Made by a program: the position numbers and the translations under genes. Shown in pieces: positions 8,948-17,119 of a DNA stretch of 64,000 nucleotides. This DNA comes from JAPSGB01 sp963775185. Lineage in GTDB: Bacteria > Myxococcota_A > Polyangia > Polyangiales > Polyangiaceae. Within the stretch, counting starts at the first letter, position 1. Each line of letters opens with the position of its first letter. The stretch is from positions 124,001 to 188,000 of the forward strand of contig CAVZIE010000033.1 of NCBI GenBank assembly GCA_963775185.1, in the 5' to 3' direction. Under the pieces are notes generated by a model. It was not told where the DNA came from. It ran no database searches and was given only the letters and a program-made list of their open reading frames with translations.

Positions 8948-10480
8948 ATGAACAGCGTCCCGCCTCCCGACAATCCGCTCCGCGCCGGCATGACCAGCGA
9001 GCTCCACGTGGATCCGTGCGTGCTGGTGATCTTCGGCGCGACCGGCGACCTGACCGGTCGCAAGCTGGTGCCCGGAATCTACAACCTCGCGCGCAATCGT
9101 CTGTTGCCGTCGGCGTTCGCGCTGGTCGGGTTCGCGCGGCGGCCGATCCCGGACGCGCAGTTCCGCGCGCAGCTTCGCGCGGACGTCGAGGAGCACTCGC
9201 GCCACAAGCCGATCGACGGCGCGGTGTGGGACGACCTCGCCCAGGGCATCTCGTACGTGCAAGGCAACTTCGACGACGCGAGCGCCTACCAGGACCTCAA
9301 GCGGCGCCTGGAAGCGCTCGACGCCGAGCGTGGAACCGCCGGCGGGCGCGTGTTCTACCTCGCCGTGCCGCCGGCGGCGGTGCGCCCCATCATCGAGAAC
9401 CTCAAGCAAGCCGGCCTGGTCGATGCGCCGGCGCGGGTCGTCGTGGAGAAGCCGTTCGGCGTCGATCTCGCGTCCGCCGTCGCGCTGAACCGGGATCTCC
9501 TCGCGCATCTGGAGGAGCGGCAGATCTTCCGGATCGATCACTATCTGGGCAAGGAGACTGTGCAGAACCTGTTGGTGCTGCGCTTCGGCAACACCATCTT
9601 CGAGCCGCTGTGGAGCCGCAGCCACGTCTCCCACGTGGAGATCACCGTCGCCGAGCACATCGGCATCGAGGGCCGCGGCAAGTTCTACGAGCAGACGGGC
9701 CTGCTCCGCGACATCGTCCAGAACCACGCCATGCAGCTGTTCTGCCTGGTGGCGATGGAGCCGCCGGTGGCGTGGGACGCGGACGCGGTGCGCGACGAGA
9801 AGGTCAAGGCGCTGCGCTCGCTCCGGCCGATCACGGGCGCCGAGGCGGTCCAGAGCCGCAGCGTGCGGGGTCAGTACGGCGCCGGCACGGTCCGCGGCGA
9901 CGCCGTGAGCGGCTATCGGGAGGAGCCCGACGTGGCGCCGGACTCCACGGTCGAGACGTTCGTCGCCCTGGAGATCGCCGCGGACAACTGGCGCTGGGCG
10001 GGCGTGCCGTTCTTTCTTCGCGCCGGAAAGCGCTTGGCCAAGCGCGTCACCGAGATCGCGATCCACTTCAGCGCCCTGCCCCACCCGCTGTTCCAGGATG
10101 CACCCGGCGCGCTCAGCATGCCGAACGCGCTGATCCTGCGCATCCAACCCGACGAGGGCATCGCGCTGCGCTTCGCCACCAAGGTCCCCGGTCAGGCGAT
10201 CGCGATGCGCGACGTCGCGATGGACTTCCGCTACGGCACCGCGTTCGGTCACGAGACGCCGGAGGCGTACGAGCGGCTGCTGCTCGACACGATGCGCGGC
10301 GACGCCACGCTGTTCACGCGTCACGACGAGGTCGAGGCGCAGTGGGCGTTCGTCGATCCGATCCTGGCCGCGTGGCAATCGAACAAGGTGCCGCTCGGGC
10401 GCTACGAAGCCGGAAGCTGGGGCCCAACCGAGGCGCACGCCCTGATCGAGCGCGCCGGGCTCAAGTGGAGCAAGCCGTGA
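8948..10480 (+). CDS. zwf: Glucose-6-phosphate 1-dehydrogenase
   Basis: A 510-aa enzyme that oxidises glucose 6-phosphate to 6-phosphogluconolactone with NADP+, the entry step of the oxidative pentose phosphate pathway. Motifs are the nucleotide-binding FGATGDLTGRKL near residue 25, EKPFGVDLASA, and the active-site signature RIDHYLGKE near residues 195-203, followed by LVLRFGN. ATG 8948 has a GGAGG just upstream and gives normal family length; an earlier in-frame Met at 8867 adds an unconserved tail. The stop overlaps opcA in a GTGA. A 167-bp region shared with divergent gnd should hold both promoters. Confidence 0.95.
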   Translation: MNSVPPPDNPLRAGMTSELHVDPCVLVIFGATGDLTGRKLVPGIYNLARNRLLPSAFALVGFARRPIPDAQFRAQLRADVEEHSRHKPIDGAVWDDLAQGISYVQGNFDDASAYQDLKRRLEALDAERGTAGGRVFYLAVPPAAVRPIIENLKQAGLVDAPARVVVEKPFGVDLASAVALNRDLLAHLEERQIFRIDHYLGKETVQNLLVLRFGNTIFEPLWSRSHVSHVEITVAEHIGIEGRGKFYEQTGLLRDIVQNHAMQLFCLVAMEPPVAWDADAVRDEKVKALRSLRPITGAEAVQSRSVRGQYGAGTVRGDAVSGYREEPDVAPDSTVETFVALEIAADNWRWAGVPFFLRAGKRLAKRVTEIAIHFSALPHPLFQDAPGALSMPNALILRIQPDEGIALRFATKVPGQAIAMRDVAMDFRYGTAFGHETPEAYERLLLDTMRGDATLFTRHDEVEAQWAFVDPILAAWQSNKVPLGRYEAGSWGPTEAHALIERAGLKWSKP

Positions 10481-11517
10481 CGCCGGCGCGCAGCGGCCGG
10501 CTGAGCGAGAGCCTCGAGCGCGTCGAGGCCGCGCTCGCCAGGCTTTGGGAGCCGGACGCGACCGGTACGGCCAAGGCGCGCGCCTACACCGTGAACCTGA
10601 TCGCCGTCGGCCACGAGCCACGCTTCGTCGCGCTGGTCCACGACGTCGCCTTGCGCCTGTCCGCCCGCACCTTCGTCATCAGCGTCGATCCCCGGCTCGA
10701 GCCCTGGGCGCTCGAGGGCGACGTGTCGGCGGTGTGCCAGATCGGCGAGCGCGAGGTCTGCGCCGAGCGCATCGAGCTCACGTTCGGCGCGGTCGCGGCC
10801 AAGCGCGCACACTCGGTCGTCGAAGCGCTGGCCGAGTCGCGCTTGCGCACGGTGATGCTGGTCGGTAACGGTGCGTCAGCCAGCGTCGTCGACGGGCTCG
10901 CGCCGGACTGCGCGCGCGTGGTCGTCGACAGCGCCGGGCTGGGCGTGGCGCGCACCGCGCGCATCGCGGAGCTGACCCTGGGTGAGCTCGGCGATCTGGC
11001 GTTCGTGCGCGGGCGGCGCTGGCGCGAGATGCTCGCGCGACTGTTCGACGATCCGGCGGTACGCGCCGGCTCGATCCGCGCACTCGATATCGCCCACGTG
11101 GAAGTCGAGGACCATCCCGGGGCGACCGCGGAAGCGGACCTCTTGCTCGGATGGCTCGGGTCGCGCCTGGGTTGGCGAGCCTCGCTTGCCGGGATCCGCG
11201 ACGCCGACGGCAAGCCCGTCGAGGTCCGGCTGTCGGTGGCGCGTCGCGACGACGTGATCCCGGGCTGCGTCGAGTCCGTCGCGATCCACGCGGACGTGAG
11301 CGACGGGCGGCTGGTCGCGCGCGTCACTCGCGACACCGACGCGCAGCACCTGTGGTGCGAGGTCCAGACGCCGGCGGGCACGCAGGCCAGGCGCCACTAC
11401 GCGATTCCGCATCGCGAGCCCGCCGAGGAGGTCGCGCGCGCACTGGGCGACGCCGCGGGCGAGACGCTGCTGCGCGACGCGCTCGCGTTCGCCGCCGCCT
11501 GGCGCGGCTTCGCATAG
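10477..11517 (+). CDS. opcA: Glucose-6-phosphate dehydrogenase assembly/activator protein OpcA
   Basis: A 346-aa protein whose GTG start overlaps the zwf stop by 4 bp, so the two are translationally coupled. It has the OpcA layout. An N-terminal half begins with RLSESLERVEAALARLWEP and ARAYTVNLIAVG, a middle segment has LPGEIxxxC-like IELTFGAVAAKRAHSVVEALAESRLRTVMLVGN, and a C-terminal domain has a WLGSRLGW segment. In cyanobacteria and actinobacteria OpcA binds G6PDH and is needed for its activity or redox control. The same role is inferred here from position and similarity. Confidence 0.8.
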   Translation: MTPARSGRLSESLERVEAALARLWEPDATGTAKARAYTVNLIAVGHEPRFVALVHDVALRLSARTFVISVDPRLEPWALEGDVSAVCQIGEREVCAERIELTFGAVAAKRAHSVVEALAESRLRTVMLVGNGASASVVDGLAPDCARVVVDSAGLGVARTARIAELTLGELGDLAFVRGRRWREMLARLFDDPAVRAGSIRALDIAHVEVEDHPGATAEADLLLGWLGSRLGWRASLAGIRDADGKPVEVRLSVARRDDVIPGCVESVAIHADVSDGRLVARVTRDTDAQHLWCEVQTPAGTQARRHYAIPHREPAEEVARALGDAAGETLLRDALAFAAAWRGFA

Positions 11518-11525
11518 AGCATGTT

Positions 11526-14084
11526 CTATTGATGCCGGCCCGGCGCGGAACCGAGCCGCTCGCGCAGCGCATACACGCGATCCTCCTGCACCGCGTGGAG
11601 GCCGCCGAACGCGGCGTTGATCGGGCCGTTGAACGTCGACAGCTCGCTCGAGAACGGGCCGGCCACGACGCGCACGCGCTCCGGATAGTCCCGCGCCGCC
11701 ACTGTCACGACTGTCCAGCCCGCCCCGACGACGCGCGTGCTGCTGCCGACCACGACGCGATGGTGGTCGAGCAGATCGATCCGCACGGCGCGGCGCCCCG
11801 CGCTGCGGATCGCGAAGCGCTGCTTCCGGGGATTGCCGTCGCCGTCGGCGGGGTCGAGCGAGAGCACCGCGAGCGCAGGCTCGCGCGGCGCCGGCGCCGT
11901 ATAGCTCCGGGCCCAGGGCTCGGCCGGGCTGAGCGACGCCAGGTCGGCGGCGCGCTTCGCCAGCGGCGTCGTCGCCTCGAAGCCCCGCGCGACCGGACCC
12001 ACCATGATCCGCGCCGGACCGCCAACATCCACCCGGAACAAGCCCAGCCGGGGTCGCGTCGCGCCGACCAGCATGGCAGTGGCGGTGTTCGAACCCGTGA
12101 ACCAGTCGGCGACGAACGCGCTCTCCTCGAACGCGCTGCCGATGTCCGGAAACAGGTCGAAGTACCAGCCGTTGTAGCTGCCGGGCCCGTCGGAGCTCGG
12201 CGGCACGATCTCGACGACCATCGACAACCAGCGCTTCTCGGCCCCCGACAGGGCGCGGCCCGCGATCTCGTCGTGGGCGATCGTCGACAGCACGCGCATG
12301 ACGCGCGCGACGTCGTCGAAGTGCGTCTGCGCGGCGGCCTCGTGCAGCGCCACGGCGAGCGCCCGGCCGCGCCGCGCATACTCCCCGAGGGCGTCGTAGA
12401 CCGCCGGCACCGGATCGACGAAGCCGTCCGGGATTTCGCAGCCGCCTTCGCTGTACGCCTGTCCGGCCATCAGCACGGCACCGTGGCGCAGCTGTCCGTA
12501 CGCCGCGGCGATGCTCGACAGTCGCAGATCGCGGAACGCGTCCCGGTGCATGTACGTCGGCACCTGCCCCTTCGGCTCGTCGGCGAGATGCCCGATGGCG
12601 GCGAACCACGCGCCGAACATCCCCGGCGCGGGCGCGAGATCCGCGCGCGCCTTCGCCAGTGCCGGCGCGAGCGCGGGGAACGCCGCGAGATCCGCGGCGA
12701 GGTAGCGCTTGGCGCGATCGCTTCCGAGAACGAACGCCAGGTCGGCCAGGTGCGGCGTGTCGCGCCGGGCGACGTCGGCGTGCACCAGGTGCGTCAGGAT
12801 CGGCGTGTCCGGCGTGATCCGCGGTCCGAGGACGGTCGCGATCACCGGCAGCGGCCACGAGCCCTGGGGCATGTAGTGCACGCGCGCGGTGCGCACGTAG
12901 CCGGCACCGATCGCCGCGCGCAGGGCGTCGGCGGAAGCCGGCACGGTCAGCGCACCGATGCGGGAGCGCTTGGCGAGCGCGCCGAGATCGCGCAGCCCGA
13001 CGTCCTCGCGCTTGCCGGCGATCGCCGTCCAGGCGCGGTCGAGCGCGTCCACGTCGTCGAGCACGCCGGCGCGCTCGGCCAGGCGCGCCAGGCCAAGCGC
13101 GTCCACGGCCTCGCGCGGCGTCTCGTCGCGGTCGGGCAGCGCGCCGGGCTGGGAGCTGCGCCCGCCGCGCGACACCAGGTTGAACTCGAGGCGAGACAGC
13201 CACATCGACGCGCGGAAGTACGGCTTCAGAGCGCCCTGGAACGCGGTGGCGTAGTAACCGCGCGGCGCGAACGCCGAGAAGTCGATGACGCGCGCGCGGC
13301 CGAACAGCGTGACGACCGCGAGCGGCGCGGTGCCGGCCCGCGCCGCGGCGATCAGGGGCGCGGCCTCGGCGTCCGTGCCGAGCACGCTCGGCACAGTCGC
13401 GTCCGCGAGCAGCGAGCGCGCCACCGTGAGATACACGTCCAGATCCGAGGCGACCGCCGCAGGCAACCCGGCCTTCGCCAGGGCCGCGTGCGACGCATCG
13501 AGGAAGTGACGCTCGCGCGTCGCGAGATCGAGCTCCAGCGCGCCCACGACGGCCTCGTGGCTACGGAACACGGCGTGGAAGATCGCGTCGGCCGAGACGT
13601 AGATCGGCAGCTGGCTCTGGTAGACTTCGTGGAGCGCGTCGGCGTAGCCGTCGGTCTCGAGCCGCGCCGGCACGACGAAGCCGTTCACCGACAGCAGCCG
13701 CTTGTCGGCGGGCGTGAGCGCGAAGCGCTCGTCCACGCGGTCCAGGTACAGCGGCTGCTTGCGCGCCGGCGCGGCGACCGACGCCGGTCCGTCGTGGGGA
13801 GCGGCCAGGATCTCGCGCTCGGCCTGGGCGACCGTGTCGCGCGCCGGGTCGCAGACATCCGTCCCGTGGGCGCGGCGCGGACCGTCCGCCCAGAACGGCG
13901 GCGGCAGCGGCGCGGGTGACGACGCCGGCGGCGCCGGCGCGGCGGCCCCCGCGTCGACGGGTCGCGCGCGAGCGAGCGCCGGCGTGCGGGCCGCCGACGC
14001 TTGACCCTCGGGCGGGACGCCACGCGGGCATCCCGCGACGCCACACACGCCGAGCCCCAGGAGCAACGCGGTCGCCGGCTTCAT
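11526..14084 (-). CDS. DUF3160 family lipoprotein
   Basis: An 852-aa protein with a lipoprotein signal (MKPATALLLGLGVCGVAGC, Cys19), then a Pro/Ala-rich linker to about residue 65. The body matches the DUF3160 family. Typical segments are NGFVVPARLETDGYADALHEVYQSQLPIYVSADAIFHAVFRSHE, a long helical middle, MPQGSWPLP, and near the end GPGSYNGWYFDLFPD and TGSNTATAMLVGATRPRLGLFRVDVGGPARIMVGPVARGFE. The function is unknown and the cell envelope location is inferred. The start region is overlapped by the reading-through frame of the CoA-transferase subunit B gene. The C-terminal residues come from a palindromic repeat. Confidence 0.85.
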   Translation of the reverse strand: MKPATALLLGLGVCGVAGCPRGVPPEGQASAARTPALARARPVDAGAAAPAPPASSPAPLPPPFWADGPRRAHGTDVCDPARDTVAQAEREILAAPHDGPASVAAPARKQPLYLDRVDERFALTPADKRLLSVNGFVVPARLETDGYADALHEVYQSQLPIYVSADAIFHAVFRSHEAVVGALELDLATRERHFLDASHAALAKAGLPAAVASDLDVYLTVARSLLADATVPSVLGTDAEAAPLIAAARAGTAPLAVVTLFGRARVIDFSAFAPRGYYATAFQGALKPYFRASMWLSRLEFNLVSRGGRSSQPGALPDRDETPREAVDALGLARLAERAGVLDDVDALDRAWTAIAGKREDVGLRDLGALAKRSRIGALTVPASADALRAAIGAGYVRTARVHYMPQGSWPLPVIATVLGPRITPDTPILTHLVHADVARRDTPHLADLAFVLGSDRAKRYLAADLAAFPALAPALAKARADLAPAPGMFGAWFAAIGHLADEPKGQVPTYMHRDAFRDLRLSSIAAAYGQLRHGAVLMAGQAYSEGGCEIPDGFVDPVPAVYDALGEYARRGRALAVALHEAAAQTHFDDVARVMRVLSTIAHDEIAGRALSGAEKRWLSMVVEIVPPSSDGPGSYNGWYFDLFPDIGSAFEESAFVADWFTGSNTATAMLVGATRPRLGLFRVDVGGPARIMVGPVARGFEATTPLAKRAADLASLSPAEPWARSYTAPAPREPALAVLSLDPADGDGNPRKQRFAIRSAGRRAVRIDLLDHHRVVVGSSTRVVGAGWTVVTVAARDYPERVRVVAGPFSSELSTFNGPINAAFGGLHAVQEDRVYALRERLGSAPGRHQ
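11531..11552 (+). repeat. Dispersed palindromic repeat, single unit inside a gene end
   Basis: GATGCCGGCCCGGCGCGGAA matches the consensus with one change. It lies in the gap between convergent opcA and the DUF3160 gene and supplies the last codons of the latter (ending GSAPGRHQ on the minus strand), so the element has been absorbed into a coding end. Confidence 0.7.
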
Positions 14085-14138
14085 GCCAGGGCAATCGCGC
14101 GACCGCCGACGATTGTGACACGCCCGGGCCGGCGGCTC

Positions 14139-14793
14139 TCAGAATCCGCATTTCGCGGACGTCGTCCGGCACCAGCAGCGGCGGCTCGGTCTTCGCCTTG
14201 ACGTCCTCGAGCGACACGCCCGGCGCGAGCTCGCGCAGCACCAGCTTGCCGTCCTCGATGTCGAGCGTCGCCATGTCGGTGATGACGCGATGCACGACGC
14301 CCTTGCCGGTGAGCGGAAGCGCGCACTGGTTCAGGATCTTCGCCTGCCCCTTCTTGTTCGCGTGCTCCATGATCACGACCACGCGCTTGGCGCCGTGCAC
14401 CAGATCCATGGCGCCGCCCATGCCCTTGACCATCTTGCCCGGGATCATCCAGTTGGCGAGATCGCCGTCCTTGCTGACCTCCATCGCGCCGAGGATCGCC
14501 AGATCGATGTGGCCGCCGCGGATCATCGCGAAGCTCAGGGCGCTGTCGAAGATCGACGAGCCCGGCAGCATCGTGACCGTCTCCTTGCCGGCGTTGATGA
14601 GGTCGGCGTCTTCCGTGCCCGCCACCGGGTACGGGCCGATGCCAAGCAAGCCGTTCTCGCTCTGGAGCATGACTTCCACGCCGTCCGGGATGTAGTTGGC
14701 GACGAGCGTGGGCATGCCGATGCCGAGGTTGACGTAGTAGCCGTCCCGAAGCTCCTGGGCGGCGCGCTGGGCGATCTGCTCGCGAGTCAGCAT
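14139..14793 (-). CDS. scoB: 3-oxoacid CoA-transferase subunit B, C-terminal frame disrupted
   Basis: This is the beta subunit of a heterodimeric CoA-transferase (succinyl-CoA or acetyl-CoA : 3-oxoacid), used in ketone-body or short-chain acid activation. Motifs are GYYVNLGIGMPTLVANYIP and the catalytic-Glu motif MLQSENGLLGIGPYP, then ALGAMEVS-like ILGAMEVSKDGDLANWMIPGKMVKGMGGAMDLV and the usual end APGVSLEDVKAKTEPPLLVPDDVREM. Family proteins end here (about 217 aa), but this frame has no stop and stays open to 13561, deep inside the DUF3160 gene. A one-base shift gives TGA at 14139, so a single-base indel near the 3' end is likely. It is 1 bp after subunit A. Confidence 0.85.
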
Positions 14794-14794
14794 C

Positions 14795-15490
14795 TCAGGA
14801 CTCCTTCCGGACGGTGCGGCGCTCGATGCGCTTCTCGTGTTTGCCGAGCAGCACCCGCTGCACGAAGATGCCGGGCAGGTGGATCTCGTCGGGATCGAGC
14901 TGGCCCACGTCCACCAGCTCCTCGACCTCCGCGATCGTCACCTTGCCCGCCATGGCGCACAGCGGGTTGAAATTCCGTGCCGTGCGGCGGAACACCAGGT
15001 TGCCGTAGCGGTCCGCCTTCCACGCCTTCACGATCGCGAAGTCTCCGGTGATGCCGTGCTCCATCACGTACATCTTGCCGTCGAACTCGCGCGTCTCCTT
15101 GCCCTCCGCCACCTTCGTGCCGAAGCCCGCGGGCGTGAAGAACGCCGGGATGCCCGCGCCGCCGGCGCGCAACCGCTCCGCGAGCGTGCCCTGCGGACAG
15201 AGCTCCACCTCCAGCTCGCCGTTCAAGAACTGGCGCTCGAACTCCTTGTTCTCGCCCACATAGCTCGAGACCATCTTCTTGATCTGCTTCGGCCCGAGCA
15301 ACAGCCCGAGCCCGAAGTCGTCCACGCCGCAGTTGTTCGACACGACGACCAAATCCTTGACGCCCTTGTCGCGGAGCGCCGCGATACACAGCTCCGGGAT
15401 GCCGCACAGCCCGAAGCCGCCCGCCAGGATCGTCGCCCCGTCGGCGATGTCGGCGACCGCCTCGGCGGCGCTCTTGACGACCTTGTCCAT
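14795..15490 (-). CDS. scoA: 3-oxoacid CoA-transferase subunit A
   Basis: A 231-aa alpha subunit with the CoA-binding signature ILAGGFGLCGIPE near residue 30 and the SNNCGVDDFGLGLLL and KKMVSSYVGENKEFERQFLNGELEVELCPQGTLAERLRAGGAGIPAFFTPAG segments. With subunit B it swaps CoA between acyl-CoA and a 3-oxoacid. The start is ATG 15490 (MDKVVKSAAEAV). An upstream in-frame Met at 15535 would add an unconserved Arg/Pro-rich stretch. The stop is one base before the ATG of subunit B, a coupled arrangement. No thiolase is nearby. Confidence 0.9.
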   Translation of the reverse strand: MDKVVKSAAEAVADIADGATILAGGFGLCGIPELCIAALRDKGVKDLVVVSNNCGVDDFGLGLLLGPKQIKKMVSSYVGENKEFERQFLNGELEVELCPQGTLAERLRAGGAGIPAFFTPAGFGTKVAEGKETREFDGKMYVMEHGITGDFAIVKAWKADRYGNLVFRRTARNFNPLCAMAGKVTIAEVEELVDVGQLDPDEIHLPGIFVQRVLLGKHEKRIERRTVRKES

Positions 15491-15548
15491 GGCCTGGACG
15501 TAACACCGACGCGGCGTGGGCCGCAAGCCCGGCAAGGTGGGCAGGATG

Positions 15549-15573
15549 ATGCCGGTCCGGCGCGGAATCGCGC
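15549..15573 (+). repeat. Dispersed palindromic repeat, single forward unit
   Basis: ATGCCGGTCCGGCGCGGAAT is an exact 20/20 match to the consensus, followed by CGCGC. It lies between two leftward genes, immediately after the stop of the 51-codon ORF and upstream of the CoA-transferase operon. Confidence 0.8.
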
Positions 15574-15574
15574 G

Positions 15575-15730
15575 TCAGCGGCCAAGCCCGGGCGCGCGCG
15601 GCGGCGCCGCCGGATACTCGAGCGACGCGTACGCGAGGATGCCGCCGACGATGTCCGCGGCAGCGCCGGACGTCGCCATGGTGAACGTCGTGTCGTAGCG
15701 CCCCTCGATGCGCGCGCGCCGATCGATCAA
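15575..15730 (-). CDS. Small ORF coupled to the thioredoxin-fold gene (uncertain)
   Basis: A 51-residue frame opening at TTG 15730, which overlaps the upstream stop in a TTGA. The sequence has a basic start (IDRRARIEGRY), then TTFTMATSGAAADIVGGIL and ASLEYP, with a Pro/Arg tail. I recognise no family. The overlap and lack of other content argue for a real coupled peptide or for a C-terminal extension of the thioredoxin-fold protein separated by a frameshift. Evidence is weak. Confidence 0.3.
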   Translation of the reverse strand: MIDRRARIEGRYDTTFTMATSGAAADIVGGILAYASLEYPAAPPRAPGLGR

Positions 15731-16299
15731 GGCGGCGGCGCCAGCACGGATGCCCAGACGCGCTCCGCGAGCGCGTACTCCCCCATCGATCCGGAGGCCA
15801 CCACGCGTCCGTCGACCAGCACGGTCGGCACCGCGCGGATGTCCCCGGGCGCCCCGACAGCGTCGGCGCGCACGACGCGCACGCCGATGCGCGGCGCCAG
15901 CAAGGCGAAGCGCAGCACCGCGGCGGCGACGGCCGGGCAGTACGGGCAACCGGGGCTGACCACCGCGACCACTTCCGTCGGCCGCGCAATCCGCGCGAGC
16001 ACCGCCGCCGTCGCCGGCGTGTCGCTCTCCACCTGCCCGGTCGCCAACGCGCGCAACGTCTCGACCAAGGGCCCGAGCTGGCGCCGCTCGATCGCCCCGA
16101 CCAGCTCGATGCTCCCGTGCGGATGCGTCCCACGCAGCGTCGTGTGCGGCACGGACGACGCGTCGGGCTCGAACACGAGCTCGAGCCACGGCGCGATCTC
16201 CGCGAGCCGCGCCAGCGCCGGCGACAGCGCGTCGCCACCGCGCTGGACCGCGCGCACGCGTTCGCCCGGTACGCCGAGATATTGCTCGAGCTCGATCAC
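15727..16299 (-). CDS. Thioredoxin/glutaredoxin-fold oxidoreductase (two-domain, CPYC)
   Basis: A 190-aa cytosolic protein. The second half is a thioredoxin fold with the redox motif GCPYCPAV near residue 120 and a cis-Pro segment IRAVPTVLVDG near residue 163. The first ~100 residues (LARLAEIAPWLELVF, LVGAIERRQLGPLVETL) look like the redox-inactive thioredoxin domain that precedes the CxxC domain in AhpF and archaeal-type protein disulfide oxidoreductases. It probably reduces or oxidises disulfides. The start is GTG 16299. The partner reductase is not in view. Confidence 0.75.
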   Translation of the reverse strand: MIELEQYLGVPGERVRAVQRGGDALSPALARLAEIAPWLELVFEPDASSVPHTTLRGTHPHGSIELVGAIERRQLGPLVETLRALATGQVESDTPATAAVLARIARPTEVVAVVSPGCPYCPAVAAAVLRFALLAPRIGVRVVRADAVGAPGDIRAVPTVLVDGRVVASGSMGEYALAERVWASVLAPPP

Positions 16300-16471
16300 C
16301 TGATCGATCCTGGGGCGGGCGCCGGTTTCTCGCCATGGGTGGGTCGGGTTGGATGTCGTTCCGGCGAAGATCCCCGATGACGGCTGTCATGCGCGCGCAG
16401 GCTGGCGATTGCGCATCCAGAACGCGAGTGCAATGAGTTGGGCGACCGACCAAATCGTGACGAAGCCGGAC

Positions 16472-17119
16472 ATGACCGCGCCCACAAGAGAAGCCCTGCT
16501 CGACGCCGCCGATGAACTGTTCGGCGAGGTCGGGTTCGACGCCGCGAGCACCCGCCGCATCGGCGAGTTGTCCGGCGTCAACAAGGCGCTCATCCACTAT
16601 CACTTCAAGGACAAGAGCGAGCTGTGGTCGAGCGTGCTCGACCGCTACTACGCGCGTCTCGACGGCGAGCTGCGGGCGGCGCTCGAGCGCGGCGAGGGCG
16701 CGCGGGCGAAGCTGGTCGGGATCGCTGCGACTTATCTGGACTTCCTCGCGGAGAACCGCAGCTTCGCGCGCATGGTGCAGCGCGAGATCGCCGACGGGCG
16801 TCACGTCGATCGCATCACCGCGCACATGACGCCGTTGTTCGAGACCGGCGCCGCGCTCGTCGAAGCCGCGTACCCCGGAGCGCGCTCGGGGCCGCTGTCG
16901 GCGGCGCAGCTCCTGGTGAGCTTCTACGGCATGGCGGCGAGCTGGGTGCTGTACGCGCCGGTCGTCCAGGGGCTGACCGGCGCCGATCCCTTGAGCCGGC
17001 GCGCGCTCGCCGCGCGCAAGGAACACCTGACGGAGATGGTCGATCTGGTGATCGCCCGGCTCGATGACGGCGGTTCGCGCCCGGTACCGCGCCGGACCGG
17101 CAAGAGGAGAAAAGCATGA
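16472..17119 (+). CDS. TetR family transcriptional regulator
   Basis: A 215-aa repressor-type regulator. The N-terminal helix-turn-helix is typical: REALLDAADELFGEVGFDAASTRRIGELSGVNKALIHYHFKDKSELW (about residues 5-52). The rest is a helical ligand-binding domain. ATG 16472 gives the usual spacing before the HTH; GTG 16457 is an alternative. Its stop overlaps the ATG of the radical SAM gene (ATGA), so it probably controls its own operon in answer to an unknown small molecule. The last residues (RPVPRRTGKRRKA) are encoded by a palindromic repeat unit. Confidence 0.88.
   Translation: MTAPTREALLDAADELFGEVGFDAASTRRIGELSGVNKALIHYHFKDKSELWSSVLDRYYARLDGELRAALERGEGARAKLVGIAATYLDFLAENRSFARMVQREIADGRHVDRITAHMTPLFETGAALVEAAYPGARSGPLSAAQLLVSFYGMAASWVLYAPVVQGLTGADPLSRRALAARKEHLTEMVDLVIARLDDGGSRPVPRRTGKRRKA
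17082..17102 (-). repeat. Dispersed palindromic repeat, reverse unit inside tetR 3' end
   Basis: CGGTACCGCGCCGGACCGGCA matches the reverse complement of the consensus over the core CCGCGCCGGACCGGCA. It is in frame with the TetR gene, encodes its C-terminal basic tail, and ends just upstream of the ribosome-binding site (AGGAG) of the radical SAM gene. Confidence 0.6.

Noticed and set aside
11151..13919. Very long plus-strand open frame (922 codons)
   Set aside because: It has Arg/Ala/His-rich shadow composition and lies antisense to the well-supported DUF3160 gene.
13561..14139. A 410-aa extended CoA-transferase subunit B
   Set aside because: The extension has no conserved sequence and is the antiparallel-frame shadow of the DUF3160 gene start; a one-base indel removing the stop is simpler.
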